From positions 134,287 to 198,286 of the forward strand of contig NW_012236497.1 in assembly GCF_000787575.1 (NCBI RefSeq): DNA of 64,000 nt, written 5' to 3'. Source of the DNA: Acytostelium subglobosum LB1 (Eukaryota > Evosea > Eumycetozoa > Acytosteliales > Acytosteliaceae). The notes under the pieces were generated by a model. That model ran no database searches, was not told the DNA's origin, and worked only from the letters and a program-made list of their open reading frames with translations. Made by a program: the position numbers and the translations under genes. This document shows, piece after piece, positions 1 through 9,650 of this stretch (the first letter of the stretch is position 1; each line of letters opens with the position of its first letter).

Positions 1-505
1 GGAACGCCGTGTTGCCAGCCACAGCCCAGAACCTCTTCTCTATCTGGACTTTTGCCATGCTGCCAAGNTGTCCACAGCCATGAACATCTGTACCCAACAA
101 GACAGACTCCGCCACGCTGACCACCGCCATGCTACCAAGGTGTCCATCTCGAGTTGGACACAGCCCAGAACCTCAGTCTCCAACTAGACCGCCACTATGC
201 TGCCACGTTGACCATAGTCCAGGACCTCTGTCTCCAACTTGACTAACTGCCACGTTGACTACCGCCCGCCTTGTTGCCCGCCTCCATGCTGCCAAGATGG
301 CCACCGTCGACAACCTCTGACTCCAACCAGACAGACAGCCACGCTGACAAGTGCGACGCCATGCTGCCAAGTTGTCCATCTCGAGTTGACCACAGTCCAG
401 AACCTCTGTCTCCAATTAGAAAGACGCCACGCTGACAACCGCCGTGTTGCCATCATTGACTAACCGCCATCTTGCCAAGTTGATGAGTGTATCCAACTGG
501 AATGA
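1..505. repeat. Degenerate minisatellite array 1 (50-60 bp unit)
   Basis: Diverged tandem units share the cores CCATGCTGCCAAGTTGTCCA and GAACCTCTGTCTCCAACT, spaced roughly 50-60 bp apart. The array starts before the left edge of the window. Its last 270 bases match 6090-6340 closely, so it belongs to the macro-duplication described below. One ambiguous base (n) lies at position 67. I see no gene. The minus strand stays open in several frames, which is a property of the unit and not good evidence of coding. Confidence 0.85.
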
Positions 506-1060
506 TCATAATCAAAGCATTAATAAACGAAGACAGGAGTTGTGCAAGTGTGACTTGGAAGGAGAATAACAACAATTGGAAAAGTACAACTCAATGATGT
601 CGCCTGGGCACGGTTGCTGCCCAACGGCTTAAAAAAAAATAAAGGCAGCACTTGTGACAATGAGAAGAAACTCTCAAAGTCAACAAAGTTGCTGCCATAC
701 CTGTCTCGACGCTGCCCAAAGTCTAATAGCGACAGGTGTAGTCCCCAGGCCGTGCCCACCCCTCTTACATGATGGGCCCACCCGTCCCTCTTGCATGACA
801 GGCCGACCCATCCCTCTTGCATGATGGGCCACGGCCACCCCCTTGCGGAGATGGCCAAATGGTGATGGGAGGAAATGTTAGTAGTATACGGTCCTGGAAA
901 GGTCCACCTCGGCTTGGCCTGGCTTGGCTCGGCGGTATGGCACACGGTCTGGCACGGCACTGGCATGGCACTGGATGACTTGGAGGGAATAGACCTCGCA
1001 ACGACAGGTCATCGTGTGAATGAATCACAACGTCTCCACTGTGTCATCTGGTTCGGGTGA
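505..1060. repeat. Near-identical duplicated block, copy A
   Basis: This block of about 550 bp recurs at 6345-6900 with only about half a dozen differences over the main 520 bases that I could compare. It contains an A-rich AATAAA-like stretch near 630, short internal repeats of a CCCTCTTGCATGATGGGCC type near 765-845, and GGCTTGGCCT/GGCACGGCA repeats near 910-975. It lies about 160 bp downstream of the stop codon of the minus-strand gene at 1220-2257. A 148-codon minus-strand frame (520-966) runs through it. Its few differences from copy B are mostly amino-acid changing and copy B lacks the ATG, so I do not call it coding. Confidence 0.85.
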
Positions 1061-1219
1061 TGGATGTAGGACCACTGATTGGTGCGTTGGTAACTCGACT
1101 TTGATGTTGTTGTTGTTGATGTTGGTGGTTGATTGGTTTCAATCGCCAGCCGAGAGATATTTGGGTTTTACCCATCACTCATCTGCTTGATCGACGGCAA
1201 GATATTTAGATGTGAATTT

Positions 1220-2257
1220 CTATTTGAAAAGGAGAGGGACCGGAGGAGAGCAGACTGGCTCATCCACCTCATAATCTGGTGATGGTGGATATTGGTATCT
1301 GAGTTGTTGGTGGTGGCCAATGTCTGCTTGGATGACTGGATGACTGGATGGTAATGTTGGATATAGTTGGTCTCCAGGTCTCGGTCCGAGGTCGGAATGT
1401 TGTTGATTGATTTCATTGTCTTGGATGAAAAGGACATGGACGAGGATGGTTAGTACTTTGTTTTACAGCAGACAGGCAGACATCACTCAATCAATGAATG
1501 AATGAGTTCATTTGATGTAAACATACGATTTGGTCCCATTTGATTTGGGGTGGATACTGGTTGCCTTCTGGGGTAGACAGGCAACGATCGTAATATCCTG
1601 AGACAGATACAGTGAATGAGTTGGACATTACTATTCTCCTGGTTGAGAGGAGCGTATGGGACAGTATTCGCAATGACAAATGCGACATCAAGAGGAACCC
1701 TGCGTGAGAACCTGACTCCGTCTTGATCCTTTCCAAATAAAATCTTTGGTCGCCTGTTGTCGAACAGTGGTCTGATTGGTTTGACATATGGGCGTATGAG
1801 AAGAGTCGCGCCAATGTCAATGAAGACCTTGAACTTCCTGATGATCGTGCCTTTTTCGGTGGCCAGAAGCAAGGTCTTGGGAACTGTCGGGTCAAACAAC
1901 AGTCTAAGGGGCTTGGCTGGTGGATAGAGTGATTGAATATAATTAAATTGCATTGTAAGAATAATAATAAAGTCGAGTTGAAGAAGGCGTAGTAGTGTTG
2001 GAAAACACTGTTTAACGTGATATTCTTGTAGTGTAGATAATAGTTTGGCAATAGCCGAAGTAGAGAGTCTATAAATAATAATAATATGATTGATTGATAT
2101 TGATTGATTGATTGGTGAGAGAGAGTGAATGTTAGTATTATGAATTAAAATGATGATAGTATTTTAGTAACATTGTAATAATGTTATATAAGTGTACATA
2201 CATATAATAGTGTGATATGGTAATGAGTGATGTCAATGCCCACTTGTCCAAGGACAT
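1220..2257 (-). CDS. Unknown dictyostelid protein, paralogue A (3 exons, 265 aa)
   Basis: I do not recognise this protein. The model has three exons, 2257-2202, 2068-1527 and 1419-1220, which join to a whole number of codons. The start is ATG at 2257, giving an N-terminus MSLDKWALTSLIT that is almost unchanged in the paralogue at 7061-8081. Introns are bounded by GTATGT...TATAG and GTATGT...CCAAG. The middle exon holds two repeats of the type K(P/L)(I/L)RPLFDxxxPK(T/I)LL near residues 80 and 125, suggesting an internally duplicated fold. The C-terminus is proline-rich and acidic (RYQYPPSPDYEVDEP). No signal peptide or membrane segment is evident. The reading frame is conserved across both introns in the two paralogues although the proteins have diverged strongly, which supports a real gene. 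Downstream lies the near-identical block. Confidence 0.7.
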
Positions 2258-2309
2258 TCACCGCAATGAGAGAGTCTGTGAGTGGGTGGATAGAGACACT
2301 CTCGCACAC

Positions 2310-2343
<34 letters not shown>

Positions 2344-3060
2344 ACACTTAAAGACACATTTTGAATTAAATATTTAAAAAAATTTAATTAACAGATTGAC
2401 CATTTAACGGTCCATTTGAATTTGTATCACTCAATACCATCTCAGTGTCATCTTCATGAAGTTCACGTTGATGACCTTGATTGAGGCACGATCGTTCCAA
2501 CTGGATACTCTGATGAATGAATGAGCCTTGTAGTGAGAGACTGCTCTGATGTCCATTGTGATCTTGATGAGCTTGCATTTGATCGGTGGTGTTCTGTCTG
2601 TTTGTCTGTCTCAATGTCTCTAACTGTCTGTCCGCCTGTTTATGTATGTTTGATTAATCGATTGAATGAGGTCATCGCATCCAATATGGGCTGAGGATTG
2701 ATGCTATGATCTATCTTGCTGGGACAGACTACTGATTGAATGACTGACTGACTGGGTGGGTGTTGACCTAGCGTCTTGTTCATCAATCCCAACTGGCGAT
2801 AGAGAACTAATGTGCTCGACCTTGATGTGACCGACCTGCCTGATTGACTGACTCACTGACTGACTAGCCATTCCAGCTCCTACACCCTATTGGACAGGTT
2901 TGATCCAATGTTGTTAACGCGCTGCGTGAAACAATGTTGATGGACTGGTACCTGCTCGCAAGATTGTCTCTCTCACTGGCGCCATGTTGACTAAATGTGT
3001 TTGCCTGTGACTGTCGAGAGAAACGAAGAGTAGGTATACATTCACTCATTCAATTAATTG
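2258..3060. other. Upstream region of gene A with CA microsatellite; duplicated
   Basis: This stretch lacks a supportable gene. It holds a CA/CACT microsatellite at about 2308-2346, an AT-rich tract at 2360-2395, and TGAATGA tetranucleotide runs. It aligns with 8082-8690 in blocks, including the ends near 2790-2960 and 8550-8690, and so forms the promoter side of the duplicated unit. Short frames here are not conserved between the copies. Confidence 0.6.
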
Positions 3061-4460
3061 ATTGAGTTTGAGTTAGGACTAACCTGGCGCGTGGCAGACT
3101 TACCAAATAGAGTTGAAGGGCAAGAACGATGCTACATCCTCAAAGAACAACAACGTCCAAACGTGGTAATGGAAAATCGCTGTGGACAATCTTCGTTTGA
3201 ATGATATGGTCACTCTGTGGCACGTATAGATCGTTAGTAGCTCGCGAGTCACTTCACCATCAATGAATCCTTAGAGCTTTAGGACTGAGCAACATTGTAG
3301 GATTAGAAAGTCCCTTTGTTTGGTCTTGTCGTCGTTGCATCTTTGTGAACTTTGAATTGAGGTCGGTGTAGCAATACTTGTCCACTTTGATCATTCTCTG
3401 AGTGTTGTCTTTTGGGACGTTGCTAAAGCATCCCATGAAGGATTATGACTCGTGGTGAGGCGTCTATGCTGAAGTCAAGGGCTCCTGGAACCTTCGCATA
3501 TTGGAAGGAAGGCCAGTCCAAGCAACGCCACCTAACCGATGGAGTTGGTACTGTTGATATAGCCAACCACTAGTGGTGAATCATGGCGACCAAGATGAAC
3601 CCGCTATACGCAACTATGTTGAAGTGGTCGAGCCATCTGGTGATGTGGTCAATGCGTACATTGAGGATGAATGTGCTGGATCTTGCTTGATGACTGAATT
3701 GTGGAAGATATCCTCGGTGATGGCACCTCACCATGCATGGATCTTAGTCGAGACTCGTGACAGAGAAAGATGATCAATTAATTGGTGATCCAGGCATTTG
3801 GGAGTGATACTTGGAAACCCAGATCTGGTCGGACCGACTGTCCTCAGCATCACAGACAGGACGTCTTTGTTAATAGCCACGGGTCCTGCATCAAGTAGGA
3901 CACGTTAGATTGAAGCAGAGTTGACTTGATTGGATGAGGTGGTGTCCATGTCCAACTTGCCAATCTTGATTGATTGGTCGAGTCATGACGAGACACGGAC
4001 CATATTATATGTACTGATGGTTGTAATGAATGAATGAATGAAGTGTTGGACAATGATCATTGTATCCAACACTTCACAAATAAATATCTTGGGATTGTTC
4101 CCCCTTCAGAAGTGTTTTGAGTGACAAAAACACCTCTTGTTTTAAAAAGGTGAAGTTCAATATGAGTGTGAGTGAAATTTGAATTTGAAATCGCGCCCAA
4201 TCGAATCGAATTAACGGTTGAGTTCAAAATGGTGGTTGGTTAGATGTGGTCCACATGTGTCTGTGACACTGGGTCTATGCTCATATCATTGGCATTGCAC
4301 TCACTCTCTCCTACTTGTACACATACACATATATACTTACTTACTTACTTATGCTTATACATACAATAATAAACAACACATTGACATGTATCACTCACTT
4401 TGTTTTGCCTTGTTGTCTCACTACTGCTGATGAGTTACTAATGAGTTTGAGTTATGATAT
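3061..4460. other. Gene-poor stretch with a trace of the SAC pseudogene
   Basis: No intact gene is visible. About 55 bases at 3800-3855 match the minus-strand SAC phosphatase pseudogene start at about 9050-9108 (both encode AEDSRSD in one minus-strand frame). The sequence then departs from it. A 66-codon plus-strand frame at 3573-3773 is not recognised. From 4100 on the sequence is AT-rich, with a CTTACTTACTTA run near 4340. Nothing else stands out. Confidence 0.55.
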
Positions 4461-4880
4461 CAATCAATGAGTGAGTACTACTACACTTCTAATTGCACCA
4501 CCATCTGATCTGCTGCTTACTTACACTATCCTCTTCTCTTCTCTTCTCTGCCTTCTCCTTGACCTTGTGCCTTGAAGCCCGCGGTGACACTGTCGTCCTT
4601 GCCAAGTCTGAGTCACCTTACCGAACCTCTGTCTCCATCTGTGCAGACGTCCGCCATGCTGCCAAGTTGTCCACAGCCCAGAACCTCTGTCTCCTACTTG
4701 ACTGAGGTGGCCATTGCTTCCTTGAGTGCCCAGTACGTCTGTCTCCCCAATCAATGAGTGAGTACTACCACCGATCACAATCTGCTCACTTATACTCTGC
4801 TTACTTACACCTTTCCCTTTTCTCTCTTCTTCTCTTCTACCTTGACCTTGTGCCTTGAAGCCCGTTGTGGTCATTGTCAG
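4461..4880. repeat. Duplicated leader of minisatellite array 2
   Basis: Bases about 4461-4600 and 4748-4880 are direct repeats offset by about 286 bases. Both start CAATCAATGAGTGAGTACTA, pass through a CT-rich tract (CTTCTCTTCTC) and end CCTTGACCTTGTGCCTTGAA before minisatellite units begin. The first copy is followed by two or three units, the second by the long array. Confidence 0.75.
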
Positions 4881-6340
4881 TGTTCACCACCTCTGTCTCC
4901 ATCTTGACAGACTGCCGTCGTGCTTCCACGTTGACCACAGCCACGAACCTCTGTCTCCATCTGTACAGTCGTCCGCCATTCCGCCAAGTTGTCCACAGCC
5001 CAGAACCTCTGTCTCCAGCTAGACAGACTGCCAACATTGTGACTCCGCCATGATGCCCTGAACCTCTGTCTCCAACGAGACGGCCGCAGTGTTGCCAGAC
5101 ATCTTACATGGCCAAGTTGACCACATCCAAGAACCTCTGTCTCCAACTAGCAAGACGTACGCCGTGTTGCCAGCCACGTTGATCATAGCCCAGAACATCT
5201 GTCTCCAACTTGACTGACTGCCGGCGTGCTGCTACGTTGACCACACCCACGAACTCTAAATCCCTCTGTACAGTCGTCCGCCATTTTGCTAAGGGTCCAG
5301 AACCTCTGTCTCCATCTAGACTGAAGTTGCAATGCTGCCCTGAGTGACCACGGCCTCCCATGCTGCCCTGAGTCCATGAACCTCTGTCCCCAACTAGACT
5401 CCGCCACTGACTGCCCATGCTGACCACCACCAAGCTGCCAAGTTGTCCATCTCGAGTTGGCCACAGCCCAGAACCTCTGACTCCATCTAGACTGCCGCCA
5501 TGCTGCCACGTTGACCGCCTCCAAGCTGACCACCGTCATGCTGACCGCCTCCATGCTTCCATGATGACCACCTCTGACTCAAACCAGACAGACAGCCACG
5601 CTGACAAGTGCGACGCCATGCTGCCAAGTTGTCCATCTCGAGTTGATCACAGTCCAGAACCTCTGTCTCCAACTGGACAGCCCACAGCCATGAACCTCTG
5701 TCCCTCTCTTGATAGACTGCCGCCGTGCTAGCCATGACCTGCCTCCATCTTGACTGATGGTCGCCGTGTTTCCAGCCAAGTTGACCATAGCCATGAGCCT
5801 CTGTCCCCAGCAGCCCAGAACTTCTGTCTCCAACTAGACAGACGGCCGTCATTGTGACTCAGCCATTCTGACCGCCTTGCTACCAAGCTGTCCAGCACCG
5901 AACCTCTGTCTCCATCTAGAATGAGGTCGCCATTTGCCCTGACTCTCTCTCCATCTAGACTGACGGCTGCCATAATGACTCCGCCATGCTGACCAACGCC
6001 AACCACCGCCATGCTGCCTTGAGTGACCTCTTCTCTATCTGGACTGTCAAGGTGTCCACAGTCATGAACCTCTGTCTCCAACTAGACTGCCACTATGCCA
6101 CATTGACAATGGTCCAGGACTTCCCACGTTGACCCACCGTCGACAACCTCTGACTCCAACCAGACAGACAGCCACGATGACAAGTGCGCCCCCATGCTGC
6201 CAAGTTGTCCATCTCGAGTTGACCACAGTCCAGAACCTCTGTCTCCAACTGGACAGACGCCACGCTGACAAGCGCACCGCCATGCTGCCATCATTGACAG
6301 ACCGCAGCCATCCTGCCAAGTTGACGAGTGTATCCAACTG
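4600..6340. repeat. Degenerate minisatellite array 2 (50-60 bp unit)
   Basis: The same unit family as array 1. GAACCTCTGTCTCC recurs at 4623, 4680, 4944, 5004, 5059, 5129 and onward at intervals mostly near 55-70 bases. Higher-order structure is present: a stretch around 5570-5670 (CAGACAGACAGCCACGCTGA onward) recurs at 300-410 and 6155-6260. Minus-strand frames of 80-123 codons overlap in all three phases because the unit has few stops on that strand. I call this repeat DNA, not genes. Confidence 0.85.
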
Positions 6341-6344
6341 GAAT

Positions 6345-6900
6345 GATCATAATCAAAGCATTAATAAACGAAGACAGGAGTTGTGCAAGTGTGACTTGGA
6401 AGGAGAATAACAACAATTGGAAAAGTACAACTCAATGATGTCGCCTGGGCACGGTTGCTGCCCAACGGCTTAAAAAAAAATAAAGGCAGCACTTGTGACA
6501 ATGAGAAGAAACTCTCAAAGTCAACAAAGTTGCTGCCATACCTGTCTCGACGCTGCCCAAAGTCTAATAGCGACAGGTGTAGTCCCCAGGCCGTGCCCAC
6601 CCCTCTTACATGATGGGCCCACCCGTCCCTCTTGCATGACAGGCCGACCCATCCCTCTTGCATGATGGGCCACGGCCACCCCCTTGCGGAGATGGCCAAA
6701 TGGTGATGGGAGGAAATGTTAGTAGTATACGGTCCTGGAAAGGTCCACCTGGGCTTGGCCTGGCTTGGCTCGGCGGCATGGCACTCGGTCTGGCACGGCA
6801 CTGGCACGGCACTGGATGACTTGGAGGGAATAGACCTCGCAACGACAGGTCATCGTGTGAATGAATCACAACGTCTCCACTGTGTCATCTGGGTAAAGCG
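6345..6900. repeat. Near-identical duplicated block, copy B
   Basis: This is the second copy of the block at 505-1060, with the same internal short repeats and the same A-rich tract near 6470. It lies 161 bp downstream of the stop codon of gene B, the same relation as copy A to gene A. The similarity stays above about 98 percent through the block and falls off right of 6900, where small insertions in a GTTGTTG tract appear. Confidence 0.85.
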
Positions 6901-7060
6901 ATGGATGTAGGACCACTGATTGGTGCGTTGGTAATCGAATTTGTTGTTGTTGTTGGTTGTTGATGTTGGTGGTTGATTGGTTTCAATCGCCAGCCGAGAG
7001 ATATTTGGGTTTTACCCATCACTCATCTGCTTGATCGACGGCAATATATATAGAGGTAAA

Positions 7061-8081
7061 TTACTGTTTGTTGAAAAGGTGAGGGACCGGAGGAGAGAAG
7101 ACTGGCTCATCCACCTCATCATCTGGTGATGGTGGATATTGGTATCTGATTCCTAGGTGGTGTTGGCCTGGGTCTGCTTGGGTGACTGGATGATTGAATG
7201 GTTTAGGTGGTTGTGTCTTCATCACTTGGTCTCCAGGTATTGGTCCGAGGTCATGTGGCTGTTGTTGGATGCCAATATCTTTGAGTGACATGGATGAGAA
7301 GCATCAAAGGTGATGATTGAATGGATCGTTAGTATTATTTTTTGACAGTAGCATGCAAGTTCATTTGATATATACTTACCATTTGGAATTGGTTCCTGTT
7401 GACCATTGGGATGATCTGGCAACTGGTTCTCTGGTAGGTTTGTCCTCCCAATGAATAGAGTTTGATGGATCTCATTGTGTGGTGTATATGTTATCCTAAT
7501 TGGATCATGGACTCCATCAGTGCGCACAAGAAGTGTATAAATCACCTTTTTAGAAGATTCCTCGCCCAATAACAATGTCCTTGGTCGACTATCGAATAAA
7601 CTTAGAATTGGGTACATTTTGATGACTGCTGTTTTTTTGTCAAAGTCTATCCTTATTAGGGTGATGACCCTGTGATTTAAGTCGGCCAGCAACAAGTTCT
7701 TGGGTATGTGCCTGTTGAACAAAGGTCGAATGAGTTTGGCTGGATTGTATATATATTGATTATTATTATTATTATTATTCATTATTGATAGATTGATTGG
7801 TAGCGTTGGAAAACACTGTTGAGAAAGATATTCTTGTATAGCAGATAATGGTTTGGCAATAGCCGAAGTAAAGAGTCTATGATATTGATGATATTGATAG
7901 ATTGATATTGATTGATTGATTGATGAATCGTTGGTGAGTAGAGAGAGAATCAATGTTAGTATTATGATTTAGAATGATGATAGAATTATAATAACATAGT
8001 AATAATGTTATTTATGTGTACATACATGTAATAGTGTGATAAGGTAATGAGTGATGTCAATGCCCACTTGTCCAAGGACAT
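7061..8081 (-). CDS. Unknown dictyostelid protein, paralogue B (3 exons, 256 aa)
   Basis: I do not recognise this protein; it is the paralogue of the gene at 1220-2257. Exons are 8081-8026, 7876-7380 and 7278-7061, joining in frame. Exon 1 encodes MSLDKWALTSLIT followed by LSHYY, one residue different from paralogue A over 18 residues. Exon 2 has a run of seven Asn, encoded by an ATT/AAT repeat that interrupts the region aligned with A, then the repeated RPLFxxxxPKxLLL motif. The tail is QYPPSPDDEVDEPVFSPPVP, proline-rich like that of A. Intron positions and phases are the same in both genes. Frame preservation despite heavy divergence argues that both are expressed genes, or were until recently. 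Function and location are unknown. Confidence 0.7.
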
Positions 8082-8689
8082 TCACCGCTATGAGAGTGTC
8101 AGTGAGTGGGTGAGTAGAGACACACCCACACTCACACACACTCACACTCACACACTCACACACACTCACACACACTTATAAACACTCATTTTGAATTAAA
8201 TATTTAAATATTTAATTAACAGATTGACCATTTAACGGTCCATTTGAATTAGTATCATTCAATACATCTCTGAGTCTCAGTGTCATCATCAATGAAGTTC
8301 AACGTTGATGAGCCTTGACTATGCTGAGTAAGTGTGGTACCATCGATCGTTCTAACTGGAATACTGTGATGAATGAATGAATGAGTCTTGTTGTGACAGT
8401 GCACCAGTGTGAATTCAATGTGATCTTGATGCATTGTGTTTGAAGTACTCAGACGCCTTGTTGATCATCAGTCGCTTGGAAGGGTGCCTTGATCACATTT
8501 GAATGAGTGCAGCGCCTTCACCATTATTTACAGTGAGTGAGCCACCAACTGGCGATAGAGTAGAGAGCAACTTGTGCTCGATCTTCCTGTGAGTGTCCAA
8601 TGGTGGTGGATAGGTCTGTTCCAATGTTGTTAACTCTGAGTGAAACAATGATTCATGGACTGGTACCTGCTCTAAAGCCATTGTCCAAA
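8082..8689. other. Upstream region of gene B with CA/CACT microsatellite
   Basis: This matches 2258-2960 in blocks. It has a CACACTCA-rich microsatellite at about 8120-8180, an AT-rich tract, then a duplicated stretch around 8540-8690. A 62-codon minus-strand frame (8493-8681) runs into the SAC pseudogene region but is not conserved in copy A. No gene can be supported. Confidence 0.55.
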
Positions 8690-9108
8690 GACGATCTGGG
8701 CAGACTTGCCTGCCCGATGTTGGCCCCGTCTAGACAATCCTTGCAGTTGGTGCGCTACGTGCCGTTCTGGCGACTGGTGACCACGCGCTGGTTCGTCACA
8801 AAGAAGTAGCCCACATTGCCACTGCAGTTAATGTAGTCGATTGAGGGAGTCCCTGCGATTGCCCTTGAGCTGCTCATTGATGTCGTAGGTCATGGTGTCG
8901 GCTTTCAAGTTGTTGAGTTCCTAGTACGCCTTGGCAAATCGGCTTGCTGAGCAGGTTAATGATCACTATGTTTCCATACTTGGACAGCATCTCCTTGATG
9001 TGCGCTTGGATGGCAGGCGTGGTTTCCTGCGTCGTCCTGCGACGACCTTGGAGTGATACTTGGAAAACCATCTTGTCGGACCGACTGTCCTCAGCATCAT
9101 AAATCAGA
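8690..9108 (-). pseudogene. SAC-domain phosphoinositide phosphatase pseudogene fragment
   Basis: On the minus strand the conserved core of a SAC phosphatase (Sac1/synaptojanin type) can be read, but only by changing frame. From 9071 the frame gives TPAIQAHIKEMLSKYGN and then IVIINLLSK, matching the family's APAFxxHFxxLxxxYGxxxxxNLL. A second frame gives MTYDINEQLKGN. A third gives GYFFVTNQRVVTSRQNGT, then a TAG codon, then RTNCKDCLD, the CX5R(T/S) catalytic loop, which breaks off as GA in place of RTN. The family's enzymes dephosphorylate PI4P or PI3P on membranes. At least two frame changes and one stop make this a dead fragment of about 130 codons. A 55-base trace of the same sequence sits at 3800-3855. 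Confidence 0.8.
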
Positions 9109-9650
9109 TGATCATCTTGCCATACTACATAATGACAGCCTCAATGTTTATTTGTTTGATCTATCAAAGTTTATCAGTGCTAGAACTTATCAATCATGTT
9201 GATCTTGCCACATGAGTAGACTGACTGGTAAACAATCCACTGTTCATCACTTGTATCTATCCATTGTTACGTTTTCCAATCAAACCACATCCACAAAACA
9301 GTGTTGTGAATGTAGCCGTTCCAGTAGTGTGGCGCACGACAAGTTTGAATGACAATAGTAGGATATTGTAACAATGGATCGATACAAGTGATGAGTTGTA
9401 ATCCACCTTGATCGGATTTTTTCCTTACTCCAATCAAACCACATCCACAAAACAGTGTCAGGAAAGCTTTTTGTAGATGTGGGATCGTGATTGGGCTCAC
9501 TTTGCCCAACCAACCCAATCAAAAAGAGGTCCTTTTAGTAAAATTTTAAATAATAATTATTTAATTGGTGATTTGGAAGAAAGTTGGGTCTTCCTCAGAT
9601 GATTCAAACCAGTCTGTTCATTCTTGTTTGCATTCTCATTCTCTCACAAG
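9109..9650. other. Intergenic stretch with a 30-bp direct repeat
   Basis: A 30-base sequence beginning TCCAATCAAACCACATCCAC occurs at about 9276-9305 and again at about 9429-9458, in the same orientation and 153 bases apart. Two overlapping minus-strand frames of 80-83 codons cross the region but resemble nothing I know. The right part is AT-rich and is probably the promoter of the gene starting at 9651. Nothing else is evident. Confidence 0.5.

Noticed and set aside
67-67. Single ambiguous base (n)
   Set aside because: It is a sequencing gap of one base within a repeat and has no bearing on any gene call.
520-966. 148-codon minus-strand frame repeated at 6361-6807
   Set aside because: The second copy has GTG instead of ATG at the start, most of the few differences change amino acids, and no domain is visible. 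The frame is better explained by a conserved noncoding block.
3573-3773. 66-codon plus-strand frame with RNYVEVVE, vaguely like the ANFVETEQ motif of SAC phosphatases
   Set aside because: The nearby true SAC trace is on the other strand and the match is only a few residues long.
5104-5852. Long overlapping minus-strand frames in the minisatellite
   Set aside because: Openness occurs in all three phases and follows from the unit's composition; no start context, splice sites or known motif.
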